A stretch of DNA of 64,000 nt. It comes from an uncultured Paracoccaceae bacterium (GTDB lineage Bacteria > Pseudomonadota > Alphaproteobacteria > Rhodobacterales > Rhodobacteraceae). A model generated the notes under the pieces. That model was not told the DNA's origin. It did no database searches and was given only the letters and a program-made list of their open reading frames with translations. The stretch is from contig CANMPL010000002.1 in the NCBI GenBank assembly GCA_947499715.1, positions 434,001 through 498,000 of the forward strand, given 5' to 3'. This document shows, piece by piece, positions 36,308 to 46,514 of the stretch (positions are counted from its first letter, which is position 1; each line of letters begins with the position of its first letter). A program made the position numbers and the translations under genes.

Positions 36308-37396
36308 TTATTGCGGGATGTCGCCCACGATGCCTTCGACATAAAAGTTCATGCCAGCCAGCGTGCCGTCATCGGCGGTTTCGCCGTCAGCCAGCCAAGC
36401 GGAGCCGTCTTGCTTGTTCACCGGACCGGTGAATGCGTGGACAGAGCCATCAGCAAGCGCATCGCGCAGCGCCTCGGCAGAGGCTTTGACCTCGGCAGGC
36501 ACAGCGTCGGTGATCTCACCAATGCCGACCATGCCAGCGCCAATGCCATCCCATGTGTCCATGCTTGTCCATGTGCCATCCATGACGGCCTGCGTGCGGG
36601 CCACGTAATAGGGCGCCCAGTCGTCAATGATCGAAGAGACGCGCGGCATCGGTGCATATTCGGACATGTCAGAGGCCTGACCGAAAGTATAGACGTTGCC
36701 AGCGGCCTGCGCGGCGGCCTGTGGTGCCGTTGAGTCGGTGTGCTGCAACACAACGTCAGCACCTTGTTCGATCAGCACGTTAGCGGCCTCGGCCTCTTTC
36801 GCGGGGTCAAACCATGTGTAGGCCCAAACGATCTTGAACTCGACATCAGGGTTCACAGCCTGCGCGTGCAGATAGGCCGCGTTGATGCCCCGGATCACTT
36901 CGGGGATCGGGAAGGACGCGATATAGCCGATCACGTTGCTTTCGGTGATCTGGCCCGCAATGTGGCCCTGCACGGCGCGGCCTTCGTAGAAACGGGCCGA
37001 ATATGTGGATACGTTGTCGGACCGCTTAAAGCCTGTTGCGTGCTCGAATTTCACATCCGGGAACTTGGACGCGACTTCCAAAGTTTGGTCCATATAGCCG
37101 AATGATGTGGTGAAAATCAGGTCGGCACCGTCCAGCGCCATCTGCGTCATCACGCGGGCCGCATCGGGGCCTTCTGGCACGTTCTCAACAAACACTGTTT
37201 CGACCTTGTCACCAAAGGCTTCTTCCACAGCCAAACGGCCTTGGTTGTGCTCGTAAGTCCAGCCGCCATCGCCCACTGGGCCGACGTAGACAAAGCCTAC
37301 TTTGGTTGGTTCATGACCGTCGGCATAGGCCGTCAGGCCTGTCACGGCCAAAGTCGTCGCCAGTGCGGCGGTGCTTAGCAGCGTTCTTCTTTTCAA
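36308..37396 (-). CDS. BMP-family ABC transporter binding protein (purine/nucleoside type)
   Basis: A 362-residue exported binding protein of the BMP/PnrA family. After a signal peptide (KRRTLLSTAALATTLAVTGLTAYA) come VGFVYVGPVGDGGWTYEHNQG, DLIFTTSFGYMDQ and GADVVLQHTDST, typical of nucleoside or purine receptors. No ATG lies at the right place: TTG 37396, preceded by GGGAGAAG, fits and begins the signal peptide directly. Last gene of the operon that starts with xdhA, so the ligand is probably xanthine, hypoxanthine or a related purine. Confidence 0.9.
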   Translation of the reverse strand: MKRRTLLSTAALATTLAVTGLTAYADGHEPTKVGFVYVGPVGDGGWTYEHNQGRLAVEEAFGDKVETVFVENVPEGPDAARVMTQMALDGADLIFTTSFGYMDQTLEVASKFPDVKFEHATGFKRSDNVSTYSARFYEGRAVQGHIAGQITESNVIGYIASFPIPEVIRGINAAYLHAQAVNPDVEFKIVWAYTWFDPAKEAEAANVLIEQGADVVLQHTDSTAPQAAAQAAGNVYTFGQASDMSEYAPMPRVSSIIDDWAPYYVARTQAVMDGTWTSMDTWDGIGAGMVGIGEITDAVPAEVKASAEALRDALADGSVHAFTGPVNKQDGSAWLADGETADDGTLAGMNFYVEGIVGDIPQ

Positions 37397-37442
37397 GGTT
37401 CTTCTCCCGTTTAAGCCCGGATCCCATATCCGGTTGATACCG

Positions 37443-38357
37443 CTAGCGTGCGGCGTGAAAGATTCGGCCCAGTGACCCGGGCGCCCGTCCAGACGACATA
37501 ATGACCAATACGACGATGGTGGCAATGTAGGGGGACATGGAAAGATACTCGACCGGGATCGCAAGGCCCGCCGCCTGCAGGTTCAACTGCAAAACCGTCA
37601 CGCCGCCGAACAAATAGGCACCCAGCAAAAGCCGCCCCGGTTTCCAGCTGGCAAAGACCACAATCGCCAGCGCGATCCAGCCCGCGCCTGCGGTCATGCC
37701 TTCGGTCCATTGCGGCACCCGCACAAGGCTCAGATAGGCACCGCCCAATCCAGCACAGGCCCCGCCGAACATGATGGCGAGCAGTCGCACGCGGATCACA
37801 TGATAGCCCAGCGCATGGGCGGCATCATGGTTTTCGCCTACAGCGCGTAGCACCAGCCCGGCGCGGGAATACTTCAAAAAGGCCCAGACGCCCAAGACGA
37901 TCAGCAGCCCGACATAGACCATTGGGTCATGCTGAAACACGATGGGGCCGATCACCGGGATATCGCCAAGCACCGGAATGTGCCAATCGGGGAATGCAGG
38001 GGCTTTGATGCCCTGATAATTCTGCCCCATTAGCGCCGAGAGCCCGAGACCAAAGAGTGTCAGCGCAAGCCCTGACGCCACCTGATTGGACAGGAAATAT
38101 TGTGTCAAAATGCCAAAAAGTAGGCTCAGCAATGCGCCACCCACCGCCGCCGCGATGAACCCCAACCAGGGCGATCCGGTATTGACCGCCACGATAAAGC
38201 CGCTGATCGCGCCGACGATCATCATGCCTTCAACGCCGAGGTTCAACACGCCAGCGCGTTCCACCACCAGCTCTCCGACGGCGGCCAGCAGAATTGGGGT
38301 CGCAGCCACCATGAGCGAGGCAAGCAAGAGGATTGGGTTGATTGCTGAAAGGTCCAT
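37443..38357 (-). CDS. BMP-family ABC transporter permease 2
   Basis: A 304-residue inner-membrane permease of the BPD_transp_2 group with about eight hydrophobic segments. Family signatures are LVVERAGVLNLGVEGMM (30-46) and FGGACAGLGGAYLSL. Its ATG overlaps the stop of the first permease gene by one nucleotide (TAATG). It would pair with that permease in the channel of the purine importer. Confidence 0.92.
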   Translation of the reverse strand: MDLSAINPILLLASLMVAATPILLAAVGELVVERAGVLNLGVEGMMIVGAISGFIVAVNTGSPWLGFIAAAVGGALLSLLFGILTQYFLSNQVASGLALTLFGLGLSALMGQNYQGIKAPAFPDWHIPVLGDIPVIGPIVFQHDPMVYVGLLIVLGVWAFLKYSRAGLVLRAVGENHDAAHALGYHVIRVRLLAIMFGGACAGLGGAYLSLVRVPQWTEGMTAGAGWIALAIVVFASWKPGRLLLGAYLFGGVTVLQLNLQAAGLAIPVEYLSMSPYIATIVVLVIMSSGRAPGSLGRIFHAAR

Positions 38358-39439
38358 TATGCCACCTCTCCCTTGCCAAAACGGAACCGGTAATTCGTGA
38401 GCACATCCACCGCCAGCAGGAAAAACAGCAGCATCCCCTGCAACAGCTGGATTGCCGCAGCAGGCAGCCCAAGCTGCCCCTGCGCGATACCCCCACCCAC
38501 GTAGGTCAGCGCCATCAAACCGCCGGCCAGCAAAATGCCAACCGGGTGCAGCCGTCCCAGAAACGCCACGATAATCGCCGTGAACCCATAGCCCACGTTA
38601 AAATCAATGCTGATCTGGCCAGAGGGACCGGCCACCTCAAACAGCCCCGCAAGCCCGGCCAGCGCGCCGGATATCCCCATGCAGATCAGGATCATCCGCC
38701 CCGGATTGACACCTGCAAATCGCGCGGCACGCGGGGCTTGACCCGACAGGCGTACCTGAAATCCGAATTGATGCCGCGACAAGACGATGTAGGCAAAAAT
38801 CACGGCGATAAAGGCGGCAACAACGCCCCAATGCATGCCGGACCCTGCGATCAATTCCTTGTTTGCGGCGGCTGGCCACTGGCTAAGGTTGCGGCTGCCG
38901 GGAAAGCCCATGCCTTCGGGATTACGCAACGCGCCCAGCGCCATCGACGCAAGCAGTTGTTCCGCCACATAGACCAGCATCAGGCTGACCAAAATCTCGT
39001 TTGTGCCAAACCGGACCCGCAAGATCGCCGGGATCATCGCCCAGGCCCATCCGCCCAAAGCCCCCGCCAGCACCATCAGCGGAAAGATCAATCGTGTCTC
39101 TGCGGGATAAAGCGCCAGCCCTACAGCCGCACCGCAAATGGCACCGATGATATACTGCCCTTCGGCCCCGATGTTCCAAATGCCCGCGCGAAAACCAAAA
39201 CTCAAACCAATCGCCAGCAACACCAGCGGCCCGCCCTTGATCAGGATCTCGGGCCGGTAAAACCAGGCGTTCTGGGAAAACAGCGGGTCATAGAAAATCG
39301 TCCGGATCACCTCAAACGGGTTCTTGCCTAACGCGGCAAACAAGGCCCCGCCAACCATCATGGTCAAGACCACCGCCAAAAGCGGTGCCGCGAAAACCCA
39401 GCGCTGACTGGGCTGCGGCCGCTTCTCAAGCACCATCAT
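38357..39439 (-). CDS. BMP-family ABC transporter permease 1
   Basis: A 360-residue inner-membrane permease with about nine hydrophobic segments and the family signature GIWNIGAEGQYIIGA. ATG 39439 follows AGGGGA; an upstream in-frame start would reach into the dispersed repeat and is less likely. A gap of 123 nt, with repeat copy B, separates it from the ATPase gene. Confidence 0.92.
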   Translation of the reverse strand: MMVLEKRPQPSQRWVFAAPLLAVVLTMMVGGALFAALGKNPFEVIRTIFYDPLFSQNAWFYRPEILIKGGPLVLLAIGLSFGFRAGIWNIGAEGQYIIGAICGAAVGLALYPAETRLIFPLMVLAGALGGWAWAMIPAILRVRFGTNEILVSLMLVYVAEQLLASMALGALRNPEGMGFPGSRNLSQWPAAANKELIAGSGMHWGVVAAFIAVIFAYIVLSRHQFGFQVRLSGQAPRAARFAGVNPGRMILICMGISGALAGLAGLFEVAGPSGQISIDFNVGYGFTAIIVAFLGRLHPVGILLAGGLMALTYVGGGIAQGQLGLPAAAIQLLQGMLLFFLLAVDVLTNYRFRFGKGEVA

Positions 39440-39451
39440 GGCAAGTCCCCT

Positions 39452-39492
39452 TGCTTCTTTTGGCCAAAAATATCCCCGCCGGAGGCTCCGAC
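39452..39492 (-). repeat. Dispersed repeat, copy B
   Basis: The minus strand carries GTCGGAGCCTCCGGCGGGG followed by the core ATATTTTTGGCCAAAAGAAG, between the ATPase and permease genes and in the same direction as both. It matches copy D at 56850-56890 through almost 40 positions and copies A and C through the core. Confidence 0.8.
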
Positions 39493-39562
39493 GACAGCCG
39501 CGATCGTAGGTGCCAGCGTGCGGCCCCCCCGCCCGCAGCATGCGGCGCGCTTGCGCGCAAAC

Positions 39563-41086
39563 TCAGCCATCCACATGTGCGACCTCCATGTCATGGGCAC
39601 CGCCCAGCATCAGCCCGATCTCTTCCACGCTCAGGCCTTGCGCCGGACGCGGCTCTGACAAACGGCCCTCGTTCAGCGCACAAAACCGGTCAGAAATCTC
39701 CATCAACTCATCAAGGTCCTGTGAAATACAGATCACAGCCGCCCCTTTGGCAACCAAATCGAGCAACGCCTGCCGGATCGCCGCCGCGGCAGAGGCATCA
39801 ACCCCCCAGGTCGGCTGATTGACCACAAACACATCCGGTGCCTGCAGGATCTCGCGCCCGATGACGAATTTCTGCAGGTTCCCTCCCGACAGCGACCGCG
39901 CCGTGTTTTCGGCCCCCGGCGTGCGCACGTCAAAGGCGGAAATGACCTCTGCTGCAAATCCACGCACCCGGTCCCACCGAATAAAACCCCTTTGTTCAAG
40001 GCCCTTGCGTGTCGCCGCTGTCATCAGCGCGTTCTCTGACAATGTCATGTCGGGTGCCGCGGCATGGCCCATTCGTTCTTCTGGTGCAGCCAACAACCCC
40101 ATGGCGCGGCGGGTATTAACCGGCAGCAGCCCCACGTCCTTGCCGCGCAGCGATACCATGCCGGGTTTCACCTTCATCTCACCTGACAAGGCGGCGACAA
40201 GTTCATCCTGGCCGTTGCCCGCAACGCCGCCGATCCCCAAAACCTGGCCCGCGCGGACCTTGATCGAAATGTCGCGCAAGGCGGTGCCGAACTGGTGCGG
40301 CGCGGGGGCCGAGAGGCCCGCCATTTCCAGCACAACCGCGCCTTCAGCTTTGGCCGCGCGTTCGGGCACATGCAAGACCTGTCCCACCATCATCTCTGCC
40401 ATGTCGCGGGCCGAGGTTTCGCGCGGATCACAAGCCCCCACAACCTCACCCAAACGCAGAATTGTAGCGGTGTCACACAAGGACCGTATCTCTTCCAGCT
40501 TGTGCGAAATATATAGGATCGACGTGCCTTCGCTGCGCAATTTACGCAGTGTTTCAAACAGGATCGTCACCTCTTGCGGGGTCAACACGCTGGTCGGCTC
40601 ATCCATGATCAAAAGCTTGGGATCCTGCAGCAGGCAGCGGATAATCTCGACCCGTTGGCGTTCCCCGGCTGACAGATCGCCGACGGTCCGGTCGGGGTCC
40701 AGTGGGAGGCCATATTGGTCGGAAACGGCCCGCACCCTTGCGGCCAGCGCCTGCATTTTCGGCGGGTTCTCCATGCCGAGCGCGATATTTTCGGCAACAC
40801 TTAGCGCGTCAAACAGCGAAAAATGCTGGAACACCATGGCCACCCCCGCCGCGCGGGCGGCTTTCGGTTCTGCCGGGGCAAACCCCGCGCCGTTCATGTC
40901 CATGGTGCCACTATCGGGCTTCACCAGACCATAGATAGTTTTCACCAACGTCGACTTGCCCGCGCCGTTTTCGCCCAAGAGCGCGTGGATTTCGCCGCGT
41001 CCGATTTGGAAAGAGACGTCCCTATTGGCAACAACACCCGGATAGGCCTTGGTCAAACCCGCCAGTTTCAGCAACACATCACTCAT
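39563..41086 (-). CDS. Purine/nucleoside ABC transporter ATPase with two ABC modules
   Basis: A 507-residue ATPase containing two ABC halves, as in sugar and nucleoside importers. The first has Walker A GENGAGKS (38-45), signature LSAGERQRVEI and Walker B LLIMDEPTS. The second has a degenerate P-loop (GVAGNGQDELVAALSG) and signature LSGGNLQKFVIGRE, so one ATP site is probably weak, which is normal in this group. The ATG overlaps the xdhC stop by 4 nt, tying transport to purine oxidation. Confidence 0.93.
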   Translation of the reverse strand: MSDVLLKLAGLTKAYPGVVANRDVSFQIGRGEIHALLGENGAGKSTLVKTIYGLVKPDSGTMDMNGAGFAPAEPKAARAAGVAMVFQHFSLFDALSVAENIALGMENPPKMQALAARVRAVSDQYGLPLDPDRTVGDLSAGERQRVEIIRCLLQDPKLLIMDEPTSVLTPQEVTILFETLRKLRSEGTSILYISHKLEEIRSLCDTATILRLGEVVGACDPRETSARDMAEMMVGQVLHVPERAAKAEGAVVLEMAGLSAPAPHQFGTALRDISIKVRAGQVLGIGGVAGNGQDELVAALSGEMKVKPGMVSLRGKDVGLLPVNTRRAMGLLAAPEERMGHAAAPDMTLSENALMTAATRKGLEQRGFIRWDRVRGFAAEVISAFDVRTPGAENTARSLSGGNLQKFVIGREILQAPDVFVVNQPTWGVDASAAAAIRQALLDLVAKGAAVICISQDLDELMEISDRFCALNEGRLSEPRPAQGLSVEEIGLMLGGAHDMEVAHVDG

Positions 41087-41829
41087 CCCGCTTTGTCCCC
41101 CAACGCCGCGTTTTGCACGGATCCCAACATCGCATGTGCGACCCCGATGGCAAGGGCCTGCGGGTGTTTACCCAAAGCCGGATCTCCGATCGGGCAGGCA
41201 ATGCGTGCAATCGCCTCCGCGCTGTGACCCAATGCCCCCAATCGCGTCCTGAAACGCGCCCATTTGGTGGCAGATCCAATCACTCCGGCACTGGCAAAGC
41301 CCCGGCGCAACACTGCATCACAAAGTGCAAGATCAACGACATGGCTGTAGGTCAGGATCAGGTGGTGACCGTCCTTTGGCGCATGAGGCACGACGCGCGC
41401 AGGCTCTGCCGCGACCAGTTGCGTCACGCCTTCAGGCACCTCCGGAAACCGGTCCGCGCCAGTGTCGACCCATGTGATCGCCCATGTAGGCAAGGGCGCC
41501 AAGATATCGACCAACGCCCGCCCGACATGCCCCGCACCATAGATCCAGAGCGGTGCGCGGGTGGCCTCGGTCAGGGCCTCGGCCAGTTCATAGCGCAGGC
41601 GGACCGACCCGCCGCAACATTGCCCAAGTGCGGGACCCAGTGCGACGGTTTCATCAAATGCGGTTTGCCCTGTGGCCAACATCTCGCGGGCCCGCGCCAT
41701 CGCGGCCCATTCCAGCGCGCCGCCGCCAATGGTGCCGTCGATGCGATCGGCCCAGACCATCATCTGTGTCCCTGCGTCGCGCGGGGCAGACCCGGCGGTG
41801 CGGGTGATCGTGATGCGGATGCCGGTCAT
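41083..41829 (-). CDS. xdhC: Xanthine dehydrogenase accessory protein XdhC
   Basis: A 248-residue protein that binds molybdenum cofactor, aids its sulfuration and inserts it into XdhB. Features are the N-terminal ITRTAGSAPRDAGTQMMV, GTIGGGALEW, the LGPALGQCCGGSV cysteine pair and a Rossmann segment IYGAGHVGRALV. ATG 41829 overlaps the xdhB stop by 4 nt, and its own stop overlaps the ATPase start by 4 nt. Confidence 0.94.
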   Translation of the reverse strand: MTGIRITITRTAGSAPRDAGTQMMVWADRIDGTIGGGALEWAAMARAREMLATGQTAFDETVALGPALGQCCGGSVRLRYELAEALTEATRAPLWIYGAGHVGRALVDILAPLPTWAITWVDTGADRFPEVPEGVTQLVAAEPARVVPHAPKDGHHLILTYSHVVDLALCDAVLRRGFASAGVIGSATKWARFRTRLGALGHSAEAIARIACPIGDPALGKHPQALAIGVAHAMLGSVQNAALGDKAG

Positions 41830-44162
41830 GCGCGGGCCCTGTTGACGGCGCGCAAGACTTCTTCCGCCGTTGCAGGCGCTTGCAGGTCGGGATACCCCGC
41901 GCCGCAGGCGGCCACCGCGTCCGACAAGGCCAGATGCGCAGAGATCCCCAGCATAAAGGGCGGCTCTCCGACGGCCTTGGAGCGATAGATTGTCTGCGCC
42001 GGGTTCGGGCTGTCCCAAAGGGCTACATTAAAGATATCGGGCCGGTCATTGCAGGCGGGGATCTTATAGGTCGACGGCGCATGGGTCCGCAGCCGTCCCA
42101 CCGCGTCCCAAACCAGCTCTTCTGTGGTCAACCAGCCGGCACCTTGCACATAGCCGCCTTCGATCTGGCCGATATCCAGCGCCGGGTTCAGGCTGCTGCC
42201 CGCATCATGAAGCACATCCGCGCGCAGGATCCGGTTTTCGCCCGTCAGCGTGTCAATCACCACTTCAGTGATCGCGGCCCCTTGGGCGAAATAAAAGAAC
42301 GGGCGGCCCTCGCCCTTGATCCGGTCCCAACTGAGGTCCGGGGTCTTGTAGAACCCGGTCGCCGACAAGCTCACACGGTTCTGGTAGGCGCACATCGCCG
42401 CCTCGGCAAAGGTCATCGACGTCGCCCCCACGTCGACCTTGCCATCGGCAAAGCGCACATCTTCCACCCGTGCCTGATGCAGTTCTGCCAGACAGGCCGC
42501 AATCCGGTCGCGTATCGTGTCACAGGCTGCCGCAACCGCCATGCCGTTCAAATCTGTCCCAGATGACGCCGCGGTGGCACTTGTATTGGGCACCTTGCCG
42601 GTATCCGTCGCCGTGATCTTGACGGCCCCCACATCAATCCCAAACCTTGCCGCCGCAACCTGCGCCACCTTCTGGAACAACCCCTGTCCCATCTCCGTGC
42701 CACCATGGTTCATATGAACCGACCCATCCTGATAGACATGCACCAGGGCACCGGCCTGATTAAGATGGGTCAATGTGAAAGAGATCCCGAACTTCACCGG
42801 GCTAAAACCGATCCCCTTCTTGAGGATCGTATTCTGGGTGTTCCAAGCCTTAATCGCTTCACGCCGGACCGCATAATCGGAGGTAACCAATAGCGCCTCG
42901 GTCATCTCGTGCAGTATGAAATCCGTGACCTCCATGCCGTAGGGCGTGGTCCCAAACTTCTTTTGGCCAGAAATATCCCGGGGGGAGGCCAGAGGCCGGG
43001 GGGCTGGCCCCCCATCCGCCATCGCGGCATAGTAGTTCACTTGCCGGATCGTGACCGGATCCAGCCCTGTTGCATGGGCGATCTCATCCATCACCCGTTC
43101 GATCCCCACCACGCCTTGCGGGCCACCAAAACCGCGAAATGCAGTGGCGCTTTGGGTGTTGGTTTTCAGCCGATGCGACGTGATCCGACAAGTTGGCAGG
43201 TCATAGGCATTATCAGCGTGCAGCATGGCGCGGTCCGCAACCGGCAGCGACAGATCCATTGCCCAGCCACAGCGGGTCGCTTGGGTAAAATCCACGCCGT
43301 GGATCCGTCCGGAATCGTCAAAACCCACGTCATAATCGATCCGAAAGTCGTGGCGCTTGCCGGTAATCATCATGTCGTCATCGCGGTCATACCGCATCTT
43401 GCAGGGCCGCCCTGTCAGCGATGCGGCAACCGCACAAGACACCGCCAGCGCGTTACCTTGACTTTCCTTGCCACCAAAACCGCCGCCCATGCGCCGGGTT
43501 TCAACCCGGACACCATGCATTGGCAGGCCAAGGGCCTCTGCCACCTTATGCTGGATCTCGGTTGGATGCTGGGTAGAGCTGTGCACCACCACATCCCCGC
43601 CTTCTTGTGGCAGGGCAAGGGCCGCCTGACCTTCAAGATAAAAATGTTCCTGCCCGCCCATCTCGATCCGCCCCTGCAGGCGGTTGGGCGCGTCTTTCAG
43701 CGCCGCATCCACGTCGCCTTTGGTCCAGATGCGGGGGCCGTCTTCAAAACGGCTGTTGGCGGCCAGCGCCTCGTCGATCCCCAAAATGGGCCTCTCTTCG
43801 GCAACTTTGACCCGTCCCAGCCGTGCGGCATGACGGGCCTGCAAATGGCTCTTGGCCACGACCAAAAAGATCGGCTGACCAAGGTAGTGCACCTCACCCG
43901 TCGCCAAAAGCGGTTCATCATGAACCGACGGGCTGACGTCATTGGCATGGGGCAGATCGCCAGCCTCCAGCACAGCAACAACACCCGGTGCGCGCCGCAC
44001 AGCATCCAGATCGACGGTCAGAATCTTGCCGCGCGCGACCTCACTCGTGCCAAAGGCCAGATGAAGCGTGCCATCCGGCGTTGGGATATCGTCGGTATAA
44101 CGGGCGTCGCCAGTGACATGCAGCGTGGCGGCGTCATGGGGCAGGGCGGTTCCAATGCTCAT
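41826..44162 (-). CDS. xdhB: Xanthine dehydrogenase, molybdopterin-binding large subunit
   Basis: A 778-residue subunit that binds molybdenum cofactor and hydroxylates hypoxanthine and xanthine. Recognised parts are [22 protein letters not shown] near the start, [41 protein letters not shown] and [10 protein letters not shown], which contains the catalytic Glu. Between YYAAMAD and [10 protein letters not shown] about 18 residues ([19 protein letters not shown]) are encoded by a copy of the dispersed repeat, in frame. Overlaps xdhA and xdhC by 4 nt each. Confidence 0.95.
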   Translation of the reverse strand: MSIGTALPHDAATLHVTGDARYTDDIPTPDGTLHLAFGTSEVARGKILTVDLDAVRRAPGVVAVLEAGDLPHANDVSPSVHDEPLLATGEVHYLGQPIFLVVAKSHLQARHAARLGRVKVAEERPILGIDEALAANSRFEDGPRIWTKGDVDAALKDAPNRLQGRIEMGGQEHFYLEGQAALALPQEGGDVVVHSSTQHPTEIQHKVAEALGLPMHGVRVETRRMGGGFGGKESQGNALAVSCAVAASLTGRPCKMRYDRDDDMMITGKRHDFRIDYDVGFDDSGRIHGVDFTQATRCGWAMDLSLPVADRAMLHADNAYDLPTCRITSHRLKTNTQSATAFRGFGGPQGVVGIERVMDEIAHATGLDPVTIRQVNYYAAMADGGPAPRPLASPRDISGQKKFGTTPYGMEVTDFILHEMTEALLVTSDYAVRREAIKAWNTQNTILKKGIGFSPVKFGISFTLTHLNQAGALVHVYQDGSVHMNHGGTEMGQGLFQKVAQVAAARFGIDVGAVKITATDTGKVPNTSATAASSGTDLNGMAVAAACDTIRDRIAACLAELHQARVEDVRFADGKVDVGATSMTFAEAAMCAYQNRVSLSATGFYKTPDLSWDRIKGEGRPFFYFAQGAAITEVVIDTLTGENRILRADVLHDAGSSLNPALDIGQIEGGYVQGAGWLTTEELVWDAVGRLRTHAPSTYKIPACNDRPDIFNVALWDSPNPAQTIYRSKAVGEPPFMLGISAHLALSDAVAACGAGYPDLQAPATAEEVLRAVNRARA
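42957..43013 (-). repeat. Dispersed repeat, copy C, in frame inside xdhB
   Basis: The minus strand holds GGGGGGCCAGCCCCCC, GGCCTCTGGCC and then GGGATATTTCTGGCCAAAAG, one base different from the core elsewhere. The element is 57 nt, a multiple of three, and keeps the xdhB frame open. The G/C-rich half can form two small hairpins. Confidence 0.75.
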
Positions 44163-45502
44163 GGCTGCACCGCCTGCACGTCCGTGGCCGCGCCGCTTAG
44201 TTCTGCAAAATAGCGGCGCAGCATGTTCTGCGCGGCCTCTAACCGATAGGCGGCACTGGCGCGCATGTCGCTCAGCGGTGTGAAATCCTGCGCAAAAGCA
44301 GCAACACCCGCCTCAATTGTCTCTTGCACCCAGGGGTGGCCGATGAGGGCGGATTCGACCGAAGAGGCGCGCTTGGGAATGCCCGCCATACCACCAAATG
44401 CAATCCGTGCCTGCGTCACAACGCCATCGACCACGGTGACGTTAAACGCCCCGCACACAGCAGAGATGTCCTGATCAAAACGCTTGCTCAGCTTGTAGAC
44501 CCGGTGCGCATCTTGTCCGCGCGGGATTGTCACGCCGGTCACAAATTCGCCGGGTTGCCGGTCTTGCTTGCCGTAGTCGAGAAAGAAATCCTCAAGCGCG
44601 ATTTGGCGCAATACGCGACCGCGCCGCAAATGCAGTTGCGCACCCAGTGCGATCAGCGCCGGCGGATTATCCCCAATGGGGGAGCCATTGGCGATATTGC
44701 CGCCCATCGTTGCCGCATTGCGCACCTGCACCGACCCATAGCGCCGGATCATCGCGCCATAGCTGGGGTATTCTGCTGCAATCATGTCCAGCGCCTCGGT
44801 CATCGACACCATCGCCCCGATGTAGAGGGCGTCCGGCGTGCTGCTGGTCTCGCGCAACCCGTCCACACGGTTCAGGAATGCAACCTCGCCCAGATCACGA
44901 AACTGCTTGGTCACCCACAGCCCCACGTCCGTGGCCCCGGCGACAAGCGTGGCTTTGGGGTTCTCGGCGTACCAAGCGGCGAAATCGTCCAGTGGCATCA
45001 GGTCGCCCGCCCCATCGGGGCTGTCGGTGAGATGGGCCGGGACCGGGGCCGTTGCTGCGGCTTCTGCCGCGCGGATGATCGGCGCATAGCCGGTGCAGCG
45101 GCAAAGGTTGCCCGCCAGCTGGTCATCATGATCCTGCCGACCATTCAGATGTGCGGTGGCCATGCTGACCACAAAACCCGGCGTGCAGAACCCGCATTGC
45201 GATCCGTGGTGATCAACCATCGCCCGTTGCACCGGGTGAAGCGTGCCATCCGGGGCAGCAATGCCTTCGACGGTGCGCACCGCGCGGCCCGCCAGTTGCG
45301 GCACAAACAAGATGCAGGCGTTCAGTGCCTTGGCCCCGGCATCATCCGTCACCATGACGGTGCAGGCCCCACAATCACCTTCGTTGCAACCCTCTTTGGT
45401 GCCGCACATACCCCGACCCTCGCGTAGCCAATCCAGCAACGTGGTGGTGGGACCGGTCTGGGCGGTCACGGTCTCTCCGTTGAGAAGAAACGTCGTCTCC
45501 AT
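44159..45502 (-). CDS. xdhA: Xanthine dehydrogenase, FeS and FAD small subunit
   Basis: A 447-residue subunit carrying electrons from the molybdenum site to NAD. The plant-type [2Fe-2S] site uses Cys39, 44, 47 and 63 ([11 protein letters not shown]); the second cluster uses Cys103, 106, 134 and 136 (CGFC and CRC). From about residue 170 the FAD domain contains [15 protein letters not shown] and [15 protein letters not shown]. First gene of a seven-gene minus-strand operon for purine uptake and oxidation. Confidence 0.95.
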   Translation of the reverse strand: METTFLLNGETVTAQTGPTTTLLDWLREGRGMCGTKEGCNEGDCGACTVMVTDDAGAKALNACILFVPQLAGRAVRTVEGIAAPDGTLHPVQRAMVDHHGSQCGFCTPGFVVSMATAHLNGRQDHDDQLAGNLCRCTGYAPIIRAAEAAATAPVPAHLTDSPDGAGDLMPLDDFAAWYAENPKATLVAGATDVGLWVTKQFRDLGEVAFLNRVDGLRETSSTPDALYIGAMVSMTEALDMIAAEYPSYGAMIRRYGSVQVRNAATMGGNIANGSPIGDNPPALIALGAQLHLRRGRVLRQIALEDFFLDYGKQDRQPGEFVTGVTIPRGQDAHRVYKLSKRFDQDISAVCGAFNVTVVDGVVTQARIAFGGMAGIPKRASSVESALIGHPWVQETIEAGVAAFAQDFTPLSDMRASAAYRLEAAQNMLRRYFAELSGAATDVQAVQP

Positions 45503-45662
45503 GTGAAAACTCGTGCCGCGTTACCGATGGTGCGGGGTTTGGCAAGATGTCGATGCGGCGTAGACACCGGCCCCCATTGATCTAAAAAGACCCGGACAGA
45601 TCCGTCTTGGCAAGCCCCTTGTCGCACTTTCGCAGCGCAGCATCGCAAGGTATGATCGTTTC

Positions 45663-46019
45663 ATGAGCAATTTCAAAGTGGTTGGCCTAGATCATGTGCA
45701 GCTCGCTATTCCGGTGAATGGCGAAAATGCTGCGCGCGCATTCTATGTGGGACGCCTTGGGCTGACCGAGGTCGCAAAGCCTGCGGCCTTGGCGGGACGC
45801 GGCGGATGCTGGTTTGAGGGGCCGGGAATCAGGTTGCACCTTGGCATCGAAGACCCCTTTGCGCCCGCCCAAAAGGCCCATCCCGCGCTTGTGGTCGATG
45901 ACCTGGAGGCCGCGCGGAGCGACTTGGATGGGGGCGAGATTTCAGCGCTTCCGGGCTGGCGGCGGTTCTACATCGCCGACCCCTTTGGGAACCGGATCGA
46001 GGTCATGCAGCCGCTGTAG
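45663..46019 (+). CDS. VOC/glyoxalase-family protein
   Basis: A 118-residue protein of the vicinal oxygen chelate fold with one complete module: GLDHVQLAIPVNGENAARAFY at the start, RLHLGIEDPFAPA in the middle and FYIADPFGNRIEVMQ at the end. His and Glu of those motifs are the likely metal ligands. The substrate is unknown. It is divergent from xdhA and convergent with the SRPBCC gene. Confidence 0.88.
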   Translation: MSNFKVVGLDHVQLAIPVNGENAARAFYVGRLGLTEVAKPAALAGRGGCWFEGPGIRLHLGIEDPFAPAQKAHPALVVDDLEAARSDLDGGEISALPGWRRFYIADPFGNRIEVMQPL

Positions 46020-46046
46020 GGTGGGGCAATTGACCCACCCGCCCGA

Positions 46047-46514
46047 TTAAGCCGGTTCCTTCTGTGCCTCTGCCAATTGCTGGAGCTTTGCCAACCCCGC
46101 ATTCCAACCTGCCTCAACCTCGGGGCCCATATCTTCGTCCGGCACAAAACCGGTAATCGCGATATTCACTGTCAGATCAACGGGTTTCGCCGCGCCGCTC
46201 AGGTGATAGGTGACAAGGCTGGTAAATATCCGCTCGCCGCCAATCTCTAGCGTTTCGGTAAAGCAGGCTGCACTTGGCTCGGCGATCTTGTACCAATTGG
46301 TTTCAATCTCAAAATCAGGCGCATCCCTTGGCCCGCAGCGGTGACGTTCGCGACCACCTTCGCGCAAGTCACTGGATTCCATGGTTAACACGCTGTCATC
46401 ATCCGGGGCGCCCCAGACCTCTCGCATCTTGGGATCGGTCATCAGGTGAAATAGCCGCGCCGGGCTGGTGTTGATGGTGCGCGTCAACGTGAGCTGGGTG
46501 TTGGTAAATGTCAT
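46047..46514 (-). CDS. SRPBCC (AHSA1-like) domain protein
   Basis: A 155-residue START/Bet v 1-like protein. LTLTRTINTSPARLFHLMTDPKMREVW is the usual opening, and YHLSGAAKPVDLTVNI with the final AGWNAGLAKLQQLAE helix completes the fold. Such proteins bind hydrophobic ligands in a cavity. The start overlaps the stop of the ArsR-type regulator by 4 nt; this regulator-plus-SRPBCC pair is a widespread unit whose signal is generally unknown. Confidence 0.88.
   Translation of the reverse strand: MTFTNTQLTLTRTINTSPARLFHLMTDPKMREVWGAPDDDSVLTMESSDLREGGRERHRCGPRDAPDFEIETNWYKIAEPSAACFTETLEIGGERIFTSLVTYHLSGAAKPVDLTVNIAITGFVPDEDMGPEVEAGWNAGLAKLQQLAEAQKEPA

Noticed and set aside
36052-36432. Plus-strand frame across the gap before the BMP gene
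   Set aside because: It crosses a terminator hairpin and the 3' end of a real gene, and has no ribosome site.
38357-39541. Longer permease 1 starting upstream of 39439
   Set aside because: The extra residues are encoded by the dispersed repeat and spacer, and AGGGGA marks the ATG at 39439.
42909-44213. 434-residue plus-strand frame opposite xdhB
   Set aside because: Antisense to a complete molybdenum subunit; no recognisable protein features.
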